Source: Prochlorococcus sp. AG-424-P16
GTDB lineage: Bacteria > Cyanobacteriota > Cyanobacteriia > PCC-6307 > Cyanobiaceae
Direction of reading: 5' to 3'
Length of the DNA stretch: 49,352 bases
Assembly (NCBI GenBank): GCA_003213255.1
Contig: QCNI01000009.1
Coordinates: forward strand, 1-49,352
Shown here: piece after piece, positions 23,954 to 30,454 of the stretch
Layout of the letters: each line of letters opens with the position of its first letter
Numbering within the stretch: position 1 is the first letter of the stretch
Translations under genes and position numbers: made by a program
Notes under the pieces: model-generated
Told to the model about the DNA's origin: nothing
Seen by the model: only the letters and a program-made list of their open reading frames with translations
Database searches by the model: none

Positions 23954-24052
23954 ATGAAAGGCTCTAGGGTTGAATCTATCGAAGAAGCGAGAAACGAGTA
24001 TAAAAAACTTTTAGAGGAAGGGTGGGAAAAAACTTATAGATTCAATAGTTAA
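23954..24052 (+). pseudogene. DUF1651-type C-terminal fragment
   Basis: A 32-codon frame MKGSRVESIEEARNEYKKLL then EEGWEKTYRFNS. It matches only the C-terminal hallmark of the DUF1651 group (compare AREIYERLLSKGWRKIEKVW at 21079 and AWEKWHELHQKGWTDV at 36130). Upstream the frame is open for about 15 codons to a stop without an ATG, reading ISYGCIFKRSSKPG, which also resembles relatives. It is either a truncated gene or a very small active member. Confidence 0.45.
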
Positions 24053-24142
24053 AAAAAAAAAAATGGTGAATAGGTACTTTACCTAAAATTTGACATTATT
24101 AAAAATTAATTGCTAGATAAGCTTCAGAATTGAAAATTGAAC

Positions 24143-24310
24143 ATGAAAAATGACATTTATTCAAATATTAAAGATTCAGATGCTTTGGAAAGTTTTTTTG
24201 AATGTATAACTTCTTGTAGCATAAATAGTGAGGGAGTAGATTGCACAACAGCATGTTATGTAAAACATTTAGAACCAAACAATATCGATTACCCTTTAAA
24301 ATTTTCATAA
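24143..24310 (+). CDS. Twin CX3C mini-protein
   Basis: A 55-residue soluble protein with two CX3C motifs, ECITSC and DCTTAC, eight residues apart, inside an otherwise acidic sequence (MKNDIYSNIKDSDALESFF; end HLEPNNIDYPLKFS). The spacing suits a helical hairpin stapled by two disulfides or a metal-binding site. It has no signal peptide. No bacterial family comes to mind. Confidence 0.5.
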   Translation: MKNDIYSNIKDSDALESFFECITSCSINSEGVDCTTACYVKHLEPNNIDYPLKFS

Positions 24311-24343
24311 GCAAAGCTTATTAATAACTGTTATATTTCGTTG

Positions 24344-24457
24344 ATGTTATTCCCACCACCTCAAGTTATTTTTGGCCTATTGCTTTTATCTATAGCAGTA
24401 GTTCTCATCTGGGATATCAGATACAATCCTTTTGGAGAAGATGAAGAAGGAATTTAA
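24344..24457 (+). CDS. Single-span membrane mini-protein (37 aa)
   Basis: MLFPPPQVIFGLLLLSIAVV then LIWDIRYNPFGEDEEGI: a Pro-rich start, one transmembrane helix and an acidic tail. It lies 33 bases after the twin CX3C gene and converges with a minus-strand gene 3 bases away. Confidence 0.5.
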   Translation: MLFPPPQVIFGLLLLSIAVVLIWDIRYNPFGEDEEGI

Positions 24458-24460
24458 CCT

Positions 24461-24577
24461 TTAACTAGGAAGCTGATTTGTAGGTGGTGCGTGAAATCGC
24501 CGTTTCTTTCTTTTGAGTCTTTTGTAAGTGACTAAAGAGCCTAATAATAACAATGTAATAGCTATTGAGTTAATCAT
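24461..24577 (-). CDS. Single-span membrane mini-protein with basic tail (38 aa)
   Basis: MINSIAITLLLLGSLVTYKR then LKRKKRRFHAPPTNQLPS: a short transmembrane helix followed by a strongly basic, Pro-containing tail that should face the cytoplasm. It has no known relatives that I can name. Confidence 0.45.
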   Translation of the reverse strand: MINSIAITLLLLGSLVTYKRLKRKKRRFHAPPTNQLPS

Positions 24578-24744
24578 ACAAAGTAGTTTTAAATATATAA
24601 AAACAAATATGTTCTAAATATCAATGATTAAAGTTTTTCAAAAAGTGACTAATTTTTAATATTTAGCTCAAGGACTAGGTACCCAAAACAAACAAGACAA
24701 AATACTTATCTGATCAAAAGTAATTTCTATGCAATAAGAATAAA

Positions 24745-24849
24745 TCACTTTTTCTTATTTCTCATTTGATATTGCAGAACAGCTTTTAGATGTTGTACTT
24801 CTTTTTCTAAAGTTTCAATTCTTTTTTCTAGTTCTTCATTAGTTGCCAT
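24745..24849 (-). CDS. Short coiled-coil peptide (34 aa)
   Basis: MATNEELEKRIETLEKEVQH then LKAVLQYQMRNKKK. Hydrophobic residues fall in clean heptads (L, I, L, V, L, V), so it should dimerise as a coiled coil. It may serve as an adaptor or tether; partners are unknown. Confidence 0.5.
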   Translation of the reverse strand: MATNEELEKRIETLEKEVQHLKAVLQYQMRNKKK

Positions 24850-24993
24850 ATTTTTGAGAGATAAATTCCTTGATATTTATACTATTAAAAAAGTGACTTG
24901 TTACCCATGAAAATTTCAAATAAGTATTAGAGCCTATTGATGGGCATAATTTCTCTAGATAAATTATGCAAAGTATAAATTTAGGGGTAATTT

Positions 24994-25140
24994 ATGAGTG
25001 GAGATTATGAGACGCTAGAAATCAATCAACCTAAAATTAGATATTTTCAAAAAAGATCCGAAAACAATACAGAATGGTTAAATGAATTAATCAACCAAAT
25101 TGAAGATATGAAAAACAATATATCCAAATCTGCTCAATGA
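24994..25140 (+). CDS. Small acidic protein, first gene of envelope metal cassette (48 aa)
   Basis: Reads MSGDYETLEINQPKIRYFQK and later NNTEWLNELINQIEDMKNNI; soluble and helical at its end. AGGGG lies upstream of the ATG. Its TGA overlaps the ATG of the next gene (ATGA), so translation is coupled. No family recognised; its place at the head of the run may reflect a regulatory or accessory role. Confidence 0.5.
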   Translation: MSGDYETLEINQPKIRYFQKRSENNTEWLNELINQIEDMKNNISKSAQ

Positions 25141-25253
25141 CAGAAAAAGAGTTAAAGGAATTAGAGGAATTTGCAAAAGAAAATGGATACAATGACGAGC
25201 TAAAGGATATATATTTAAGAGAAGTTATTGACAGAAATAAAGTATACGAATGA
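25137..25253 (+). CDS. Small helical protein in coupled operon (38 aa)
   Basis: MTEKELKELEEFAKENGYND then ELKDIYLREVIDRNKVYE. Both ends overlap neighbours by ATGA. It is probably two short helices, a size seen in small DNA- or protein-binding partners, but no motif identifies it. Confidence 0.5.
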   Translation: MTEKELKELEEFAKENGYNDELKDIYLREVIDRNKVYE

Positions 25254-25480
25254 GATCAAATTTTCGACCAAATATTCGACTAGCTACAAACATTCTTCTA
25301 CTTATTGGTACTTTCGCAATTGCTTTAAAGATTACTCCAATAGCGGAGGTATATAAGGAAAAAAATTTATGTATTAAGTATTTAAAACATCAAATAGATC
25401 GAGACAAACTTATCAAAAGACTAAAAATAGTTAAACAAGCAAATCCATCTAGTATTTGTGACTCTATCCTCAAAAGTTAA
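25250..25480 (+). CDS. Signal-anchored small protein with two Cys (76 aa)
   Basis: One hydrophobic segment near the N-terminus (LATNILLLIGTFAIALKITP) after a basic start, then a mostly charged domain with Cys in NLCIKYL and SSICDS. The arrangement suggests a membrane-anchored protein facing the periplasm, where the Cys pair could be oxidised. It follows the previous gene by ATGA overlap and precedes the MauE-like gene by 2 bases. Confidence 0.55.
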   Translation: MRSNFRPNIRLATNILLLIGTFAIALKITPIAEVYKEKNLCIKYLKHQIDRDKLIKRLKIVKQANPSSICDSILKS

Positions 25481-25482
25481 AA

Positions 25483-25935
25483 ATGAAGATTAAGTCATTT
25501 ACCTCCTTAATTGCAGTCTTTGGTACTTCATTTCTGATAACCATTTCATTACTTAAAAGTTTCCAAATTTTTATGGGGATATCAATTTGTCTTTTAGCGA
25601 TGCTCAAGCTTATGGATATTGAAGCTTTTGGAATAAGTTATAAGAAATATGATTTAATATCTTCTAAATTTAATGGCTGGATATATATTTATCCTTTTTG
25701 CGAATTATTAATTGGAATAAGTTTTCTTAATTCTTCTCCACCCTCTTTAATTATTTTTATTGCCCTAATTTTAGGAATTTCTGGAATGATTTCAGTATTT
25801 AAGGCTGTTTATTTGGATAAATTAAAATTAAATTGTGCATGTATTGGTGGATATGCAAAAACTCCTTTGGGAATTATTAGTTTTATCGAAAATCTTTTAA
25901 TGGCAATTATGAGTTTCTTAATTTTAATTAAATAG
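25483..25935 (+). CDS. MauE/DoxX-type membrane protein
   Basis: A 150-residue protein with four predicted membrane helices (about 8-24, 30-44, 66-82, 88-110 and a last one after 128, borders uncertain). It carries LNCACIGGYAKTPLG with C118 and C120. MauE-family proteins have four helices and this Cys-x-Cys-type loop, and are linked to disulfide formation or maturation of periplasmic proteins. Here the next gene encodes a Cys-rich DUF411 protein, a plausible client. Expression is coupled to the genes before it. Confidence 0.65.
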   Translation: MKIKSFTSLIAVFGTSFLITISLLKSFQIFMGISICLLAMLKLMDIEAFGISYKKYDLISSKFNGWIYIYPFCELLIGISFLNSSPPSLIIFIALILGISGMISVFKAVYLDKLKLNCACIGGYAKTPLGIISFIENLLMAIMSFLILIK

Positions 25936-25990
25936 CGATTTAATAAATTTTCATTTATGGTTAAATTGCATATTAAATTTAATCGTCATA

Positions 25991-26515
25991 ATGAGTATGG
26001 CATTTAATAAAATATTTATGAAAAGAGGACTTTTAAATTATCTAATTTTTTCTGGAATTCTTTTTACAAATACAATTTATCCAAATAAGAGTATTGCTTT
26101 AACTCAAGAAAATATAGATATACCAAAAGTTTTTTCTTACAGATCAGCATCATGTGGTTGTTGCAAAAAATGGATAAATCATTTAAGAGATAATGGATTA
26201 GAAGTTGTTGATAATATAGTTGAGGATATTTCAGTAATTAAAAACCAATATCAAATTCCCAATAACCTGAGATCATGTCACTCTGCTCAAATAGCTAACT
26301 ATACGATTGAAGGACATGTCCCGATTGAATCAATCGACAAACTTTTTAGAGAAAAACCAAATATCAATGGGATAGCAGTTCCGGGCATGCCACTTGGCTC
26401 TCCAGGGATGGAAATGCATTCTCACCACTCGCACTCTCATGATTATGAGAACTACAAAGTAGTTTCATTTAGTAAAAATGGAAAAACAAAAATATTTGAT
26501 AAAATCTCTCCTTAA
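25991..26515 (+). CDS. DUF411 periplasmic metal-binding protein
   Basis: A 174-residue exported protein. After an N-terminal hydrophobic segment (about 14-30) comes the thioredoxin-like DUF411 domain: YRSASCGCCKKWINHLRDNG (C55, C57, C58), LRSCHSAQIANYTIEGHVP (C96, H97, H109) and GIAVPGMPLGSPGMEMHSHH (Met and His ligands). It ends with a His-rich stretch. DUF411 proteins usually occur in copper-resistance gene sets. Met/His/Cys clustering fits Cu(I)/Cu(II) binding, which is inference. Start is uncertain among Met1, Met3 and Met10. Confidence 0.82.
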   Translation: MSMAFNKIFMKRGLLNYLIFSGILFTNTIYPNKSIALTQENIDIPKVFSYRSASCGCCKKWINHLRDNGLEVVDNIVEDISVIKNQYQIPNNLRSCHSAQIANYTIEGHVPIESIDKLFREKPNINGIAVPGMPLGSPGMEMHSHHSHSHDYENYKVVSFSKNGKTKIFDKISP

Positions 26516-26536
26516 TACAAATACTTATTTGAAGTA

Positions 26537-26758
26537 ATGCATATTTTTCTTAGAAATTTTAAATTTTTTATTTTTTTATTTTCCTTATCTCTAAATTTTA
26601 ATAGTTATTCGCATGCACATATGAGGGGTACATTTCTTTCTGAAGAGGAAGCCGAAAATAGATCTTTAGAACTTGGTTGCGAAGGAATACATAAAAATCA
26701 AGATAAATGGATGCCATGCAAAAACGAAAAAGAATTACATATCTTTTTAAGGAAATAA
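26537..26758 (+). CDS. DUF3721 small exported protein
   Basis: A 73-residue protein with a signal sequence (MHIFLRNFKFFIFLFSLSLN, cleavage near SHAH). The mature part has the DUF3721 pattern ELGCEGIHKNQDKWMPCKNE: a Cys, His and second Cys able to bind metal or form a disulfide. HAHM near the mature start is a potential N-terminal metal site. It lies 21 bases after the DUF411 gene and is contiguous with the next gene. Confidence 0.7.
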   Translation: MHIFLRNFKFFIFLFSLSLNFNSYSHAHMRGTFLSEEEAENRSLELGCEGIHKNQDKWMPCKNEKELHIFLRK

Positions 26759-27019
26759 ATGGAAAAATTAAAAACAAATCAAAGAAAAATTCACAGAAAA
26801 ATAACCGCAATTGCAGCAATCCCCTTACTAATTACTATTGTATCTGGGACTATTTATAGTATTCTTCAACCATTAGGAGTAGATGCTTTTTGGTTAATAA
26901 AATGGCATACGGGTAATTTTAGCATTATTAATTTGCAACCTTTTTACTCGATATTTCTTGGTATAGCTTCAATAATCTCAATAATATCTGGCGTTAAACT
27001 TTTACAAAAAAAATCTTAG
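26759..27019 (+). CDS. PepSY-TM-like membrane protein
   Basis: An 86-residue protein with two membrane helices. NQRKIHRKITAIAAIPLLIT then VSGTIYSI resembles the first helix of PepSY-associated TM proteins (basic residues and His before the helix, then P-L-L-x-T-x-x-S/T-G). The second helix (FYSIFLGIASIISIISGVKL) leads to a basic end. The ATG directly follows the stop of the DUF3721 gene. It may anchor or transfer metal or electrons for the exported partners; this is inference. Confidence 0.55.
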   Translation: MEKLKTNQRKIHRKITAIAAIPLLITIVSGTIYSILQPLGVDAFWLIKWHTGNFSIINLQPFYSIFLGIASIISIISGVKLLQKKS

Positions 27020-27047
27020 ATATATTCTAAGCCAAGCCAAAATCTAA

Positions 27048-27245
27048 CTAATTAATACTATTTGCGCCTCCACTTACTAAGAAAATTATCGCTCCTAGTG
27101 CCATTGTTGCTACACCCATGTAAGGGTATTTCTTAATTCTTGATTTAGTAATTGGAAGCCATGAAAAGTATCTATCAGATTTATTTAATTCATTTTTTTT
27201 TCTAGGTGGCAATCCTAATTCTTCTCTTCTTTTAGCTTCGCCCAT
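27048..27245 (-). CDS. DUF2839 protein
   Basis: A 65-residue cyanobacterial protein with the diagnostic start MGEAKRREELGLPPRKK and SWLPITKSRIKKYPY, then one membrane helix (MGVATMALGAIIFLVSGG). The basic N-terminus should stay in the cytoplasm or stroma-like side. Function unknown. A second member lies at 29453. It converges with the cassette ending at 27019. Confidence 0.8.
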   Translation of the reverse strand: MGEAKRREELGLPPRKKNELNKSDRYFSWLPITKSRIKKYPYMGVATMALGAIIFLVSGGANSIN

Positions 27246-27351
27246 AATCTTAAATTAGTTAATGTATCAATATTAAAAATTATGTTCTATACCTGCGAGT
27301 TAACTTTATTAAACACAGAGGTCCTTTATAAATAAACAAATTATTTAAAAT

Positions 27352-27471
27352 TTATTTAGCCTTCTTTAAATATAGATTCTTTGTATTGGCCTGATCTGAT
27401 GTAAATAACAAAATCAAGATAGTTCCAACTAGAAATGAAAAAATCATTGTCAAACCAACAACTTCAACCAT
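27352..27471 (-). CDS. Single-span membrane mini-protein (39 aa)
   Basis: MVEVVGLTMIFSFLVGTILI then LLFTSDQANTKNLYLKKAK: one transmembrane helix and a basic tail. No strong ribosome site. The size and layout resemble thylakoid mini-subunits, but no specific one matches. Confidence 0.45.
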   Translation of the reverse strand: MVEVVGLTMIFSFLVGTILILLFTSDQANTKNLYLKKAK

Positions 27472-27653
27472 TTCACTAGGCAGATAATTTAGAAACATTA
27501 ATGGATAGATCTCTTATTTTAAACTTAGCAATTGTATTTTTTATGTAAAGTAAGTATTCCTCCTTAAATTTCGAAAAGAACTTTCTGAGACTTTTTAATC
27601 TTAAATTATTTTTATTTGCGGGATAAATTTAGTTCTAGTCGATCACAACTTTC

Positions 27654-27944
27654 TTACTTAGCTATTCCTATTTTCTTAAGCAATTTTAGGTAAGGCAAGG
27701 CCCAATTACCAAAGGTAAAAGAAATTGTCGTATTTTTTGTAGTTGGTAATAATGTTTTAGAACGTGTAGAGGCTAATTTAGAAAATATCTTAATAGTCTC
27801 TGCTTCTATATTATCCATATACAATTTTTTTTGAACACCTCGATCTTTCTTTTGGGGCAAATAATTTTCTATAAACCATAAAACTTGATCTAAATTTGAT
27901 TTATTGGGTGAGGTTTTAATTTGTTTATTTTTCTCTTTAAACAT
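27654..27944 (-). CDS. Hypothetical soluble protein (96 aa)
   Basis: Lys-rich start (MFKEKNKQIKTSPNKSNLDQ), a helix VLWFIENYLPQKKD, then a segment with many Ser/Thr (SKLASTRSKTLLPTTKNTTI) and an aromatic end (FTFGNWALPYLKLLKKIGI). No domain recognised. Flanked by AT-rich non-coding DNA on both sides. Confidence 0.45.
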   Translation of the reverse strand: MFKEKNKQIKTSPNKSNLDQVLWFIENYLPQKKDRGVQKKLYMDNIEAETIKIFSKLASTRSKTLLPTTKNTTISFTFGNWALPYLKLLKKIGIAK

Positions 27945-28082
27945 ATTTTTTTACCTCTTAATTACTGAATTAAATTTGCCATTTATATAATTTAAATCAA
28001 TAGTAAAAGCATCAAAATTATGTTGTTTTTAATAATCGATAATCGAAAAAATAAATTAATAATTACTTTGTTTTATAAAAAT

Positions 28083-28113
28083 AAAAAAAGAGAGGGCTAA
28101 AACCCCCTCTTAA
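28083..28113 (-). terminator. Terminator of riboswitch-controlled gene
   Basis: AGAGGG at 28091-28096 pairs with CCCTCT at 28105-28110, with flanking AAG/CTT pairs, followed on the minus strand by a run of seven U. It lies 23 bases after the stop at 28136. Confidence 0.8.
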
Positions 28114-28135
28114 TTGATCAGTTTCAAAAAAGAAT

Positions 28136-28306
28136 TTAATTTTTTGAGTCTTTCAATTTAATTTCTTTTTGTGTTTTTCTGATTCTTTCTTCAAAGACGG
28201 ATCTTCTGTATGGAGTAACTTCTCCACTTTTAGTAGCCAAAAGTTGGGCTTCGTATAGCCTATTGGCTCTTTTGATTTTTTCTCTTATTTGTAAGAGTTT
28301 ATTCAT
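28136..28306 (-). CDS. Small basic peptide downstream of putative glutamine riboswitch (56 aa)
   Basis: MNKLLQIREKIKRANRLYEA then QLLATKSGEVTPYRRSVFEE and a Lys-rich helix; 56 residues, basic, probably helical. Glutamine riboswitches of the Downstream-peptide class in picocyanobacteria precede short unannotated peptides of 17-100 codons. Some cyanobacterial relatives of that layout encode glutamine-synthetase-inactivating or other nitrogen regulatory peptides. The charge and helix content would suit such a role, but direct similarity to IF7/IF17 is not evident. There is no good ribosome site, which fits translational control by the leader. Confidence 0.6.
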   Translation of the reverse strand: MNKLLQIREKIKRANRLYEAQLLATKSGEVTPYRRSVFEERIRKTQKEIKLKDSKN

Positions 28307-28331
28307 GGTCTTTTGCAGTTAATGAGAATCC

Positions 28332-28398
28332 CGTTCCCTACTCCCATTTCATGCGTCCAGAGATATAAACTTGGATGAACGTTAGTGTACGATAACGT
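28332..28398 (-). promoter_or_regulatory. Putative glutamine riboswitch (glnA/Downstream-peptide class)
   Basis: On the minus strand the leader reads CGTTCATCC, a short stem (TCCA/TGGA), GGACGCA, a small CAT-GAA-ATG hairpin, GGAGTAGG and GAACG. P1 is CGTTC (28381-28377) with GAACG (28336-28332). These elements, in this order, are the conserved core I remember for this class, including the AGUAGG block. The ATG of the 56-residue gene is 25 bases beyond P1. Just upstream, ACGTTA/TAACGT (28398-28379) can form a hairpin that uses part of the P1 strand. Confidence 0.65.
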
Positions 28399-28495
28399 CT
28401 CTAAAAAAATTCCGCGAGAGTAATTTTTACTAAATTTTTCTCAAAACAATAAATATTGAGTAGATAGTATAAATAAGGTTTTAATATTTCCTAAA

Positions 28496-28771
28496 TTAGG
28501 ATAAGAAAATTGTTTGTGACCCATCATTATTATCTTGAATCACTATTTTTTTATTTGGGAAAATATCTGATAATATTCTTTTCAAATTTGAATTATCTGA
28601 AGGAATTATATTACTCGTATTTTTTGAATTAATTTTCCAATTTTCATCTACAAATAGCTCTTTATCATTATCTTTTTCATTCTCCAGTGATGTCTTATTT
28701 AGAATCTTAAGTAACAGTTCTGAATCATAATCCTTAAATTCTTCAGGGCCCTCTTTTAAATTTTTAATCAT
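28496..28771 (-). CDS. Hypothetical acidic protein (91 aa)
   Basis: MIKNLKEGPEEFKDYDSELL, then an Asp/Asn/Lys-rich, probably disordered middle and an ordered end (LKRILSDIFPNKKIVIQDNN, then DGSQTIFLS). It is soluble, with no recognised domain. It is transcribed towards the riboswitch region, ending about 100 bases before it. Confidence 0.5.
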   Translation of the reverse strand: MIKNLKEGPEEFKDYDSELLLKILNKTSLENEKDNDKELFVDENWKINSKNTSNIIPSDNSNLKRILSDIFPNKKIVIQDNNDGSQTIFLS

Positions 28772-28996
28772 TATTTAGAAATCTAATGTTTCTAAATCTT
28801 GCATAAGAAATTTGAAGAATACAAGGTATTAATTACCTAAAAATTTCTCTTAGGATAAAAAATTCGGATGAAATTAAAATAATTTTCTTTAGAAAATTTA
28901 ATTCCAAAATAGCTAAAGAATGATATTTAAAAAGATTAATTAATCATTTACACCATTTATTTACTTGTTAGGTTGCAATAAAGGGATTCAGAAAAG

Positions 28997-29128
28997 ATGT
29001 CAAGAGTAATTAACAAAAAAATTAGACTTTTAAGATGGTTAAACTCAGGCATGATACTACCATTTATCATTATGGCTGCATCCTCATCAATCATTCTTTA
29101 TGGTGTTTTATTTATCCTTATAAAATAG
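28997..29128 (+). CDS. Single-span membrane mini-protein (43 aa)
   Basis: Basic start MSRVINKKIRLLRWLNSGM, then a long helix (ILPFIIMAASSSIILYGVLF). The topology should be N-terminus inside. No family name. The next gene is convergent, 9 bases away. Confidence 0.5.
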   Translation: MSRVINKKIRLLRWLNSGMILPFIIMAASSSIILYGVLFILIK

Positions 29129-29137
29129 TTTTTAAAT

Positions 29138-29272
29138 TTAAGCAGCTAAGTTTTCCTCAGATTTAGACATAATTATTGCAGCTTTTTTTAATAAACTAAC
29201 TACTTCTTTTCTTCCAAATGCATTATCCGCTTGATGAATTATTTCATCATATTTTTTATTTATTTTTTTCAT
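29138..29272 (-). CDS. Small helical protein, unknown (44 aa)
   Basis: MKKINKKYDEIIHQADNAFG then RKEVVSLLKKAAIIMSKSEE and a short end. Two amphipathic helices around a Gly turn suggest a small helix-hairpin protein. A palindrome lies 31 bases upstream of its start. Confidence 0.5.
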   Translation of the reverse strand: MKKINKKYDEIIHQADNAFGRKEVVSLLKKAAIIMSKSEENLAA

Positions 29273-29303
29273 AAATAGTTTTAATTTAATCTAAAATTAC
29301 AAC

Positions 29304-29320
29304 ACCATATGATGGTGTCA
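29304..29320. promoter_or_regulatory. Palindrome ACACCAT-ATG-ATGGTGT
   Basis: Perfect 7-base arms around 3 bases, located upstream of the 44-residue gene. The size suits a dimeric regulator site; no regulator is identified. Confidence 0.45.
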
Positions 29321-29452
29321 ATCGTAAATAATTCTCATATATTATTTCTTTGATTATTTTTTCACAATAAAAATTAATCATTTATTATCCTTCAAGTTTT
29401 TTTATTGATGATGCCAAAAAATCATAAATATCAAAATTAATTATCCTTTGAA

Positions 29453-29668
29453 TTAAGCTACATTGAAGGATTTAAAAACATAAAATAAACCTCCGATTAG
29501 GATCAATATTGCAGCTCCATAAAAAAGAAAAGGGATAATTGGATATTTATACAAAGTAGACCTTACTTTTTGTTGTATGGCTTTTTTATCAAGTTGAGGC
29601 AACTTTATATCTTCAGTTTTTTCTCTAGGCGGAATGCCTAAATTTTTTCTTCTCTTTGCCTCTCCCAT
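29453..29668 (-). CDS. DUF2839 protein, second member
   Basis: A 71-residue protein. The ATG at 29668 begins the family start MGEAKRRKNLGIPPREK; the frame is open 9 codons more, but those overlap the upstream gene. A charged linker leads to one membrane helix (IPFLFYGAAILILIGGLFYV). Compared with the member at 27048 it lacks the SWLPIT block. It begins 2 bases after the stop of the preceding gene. Confidence 0.75.
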   Translation of the reverse strand: MGEAKRRKNLGIPPREKTEDIKLPQLDKKAIQQKVRSTLYKYPIIPFLFYGAAILILIGGLFYVFKSFNVA

Positions 29669-29670
29669 AA

Positions 29671-29901
29671 TTAAAAATGAGGTATTCCCATACATTTTAA
29701 ATAATTGTTATCAGCTAAATCTAAAACTTGATTCCATTCTTCATGAGATGTTTCCAAATTATTTTTAAAATCTTTTTCAAATTTAAGGATACATCTTTTT
29801 TCTATATTTTCTGGAGAATTATAATTTCTTAAAAAAGAAACACTCAAATACGATAATGATGAAAAAACTACAATTATTTTAGCCATCCTAAAATTGTTCA
29901 T
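29671..29901 (-). CDS. Signal-anchored small protein (76 aa)
   Basis: An N-terminal hydrophobic segment (MAKIIVVFSSLSYLSVSFL, after MNNFR) acts as signal or anchor. The rest is acidic and helical (NIEKRCILKFEKDFKNNLET) with Cys in KRCIL and LKCMGI. It probably faces the periplasm with one disulfide. Co-transcribed with the DUF2839 gene downstream. The start may be Met1 or Met6. Confidence 0.5.
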   Translation of the reverse strand: MNNFRMAKIIVVFSSLSYLSVSFLRNYNSPENIEKRCILKFEKDFKNNLETSHEEWNQVLDLADNNYLKCMGIPHF

Positions 29902-29983
29902 ATCTTAGATGATACTGCCTTATAAATAAATAAGGTACCTGTTAGTTTTATAATTAATTTAATCTATTAAAAACAATTATCAA

Positions 29984-30181
29984 ATGATTAATTCGGTGAA
30001 TTTTAAACATTTGCCTATTCAGGATTTGGTTGTTTCAGGGTTAATAATCTTTATAATGTCGACGATTATTGCAAATATTTATGACCCATTATTAGGAATA
30101 ACTTATGCATTTGGGAATATACTTACTCTTACTTTTTTAAGCTGGTTATACAAAGAGACTTGGAGTGATCCAAGGAAATAA
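29984..30181 (+). CDS. Two-helix membrane protein, unknown (65 aa)
   Basis: The start MINSVNFKHLPIQDLVVSGL runs into helix one (VVSGLIIFIMSTIIANIY), then GITYAFGNILTLTFLSWLYK as helix two and a charged end. No family recognised. Divergent from the genes ending at 29901. Confidence 0.5.
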   Translation: MINSVNFKHLPIQDLVVSGLIIFIMSTIIANIYDPLLGITYAFGNILTLTFLSWLYKETWSDPRK

Positions 30182-30212
30182 ATCTAATAAAGAAAAAAGA
30201 TAGATAAAAAAA

Positions 30213-30326
30213 CTACTTCTGTATTTTTAATTTCGAAGAATACTTTAAATTCACAATGAATGTAGCAACAAGAGATAGTATCAAGAAAAATAATAAGCTT
30301 TCCAAGGTAGATTGGGGCATAACCAT
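30213..30326 (-). CDS. Single-span membrane mini-protein (37 aa)
   Basis: MVMPQSTLESLLFFLILSLV then ATFIVNLKYSSKLKIQK: Pro/Ser start, one helix and a basic tail, the usual layout of thylakoid mini-proteins. It is preferred over the overlapping 73-codon frame at 30184-30405, whose translation is a mix of Cys, Phe and His without order. Start may be Met1 or Met3 (30320). Confidence 0.45.
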   Translation of the reverse strand: MVMPQSTLESLLFFLILSLVATFIVNLKYSSKLKIQK

Positions 30327-30454
30327 GAGTAGTACCAAAATGATATATCTTTAAAGAAACGAATTCTGAACAAAAATCAACCCTTTCATCATTTTTTATT
30401 CTCAAACTTATAAATTTAATTTATCTTATAAAATCTCTAAGATTTAGATTGATT

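Noticed and set aside
26598..26819. 73-codon minus-strand frame antisense to the DUF3721 gene
   Set aside because: Shadow of a better supported exported-protein gene.
29281..29381. Possible short minus-strand gene before the 44-residue gene
   Set aside because: On careful reading the frame meets a stop (TGA) after about 14 codons.
30184..30405. 73-codon minus-strand frame
   Set aside because: Its composition (many Cys, Phe, His) looks accidental, and the overlapping 37-residue frame gives a well-formed membrane mini-protein.
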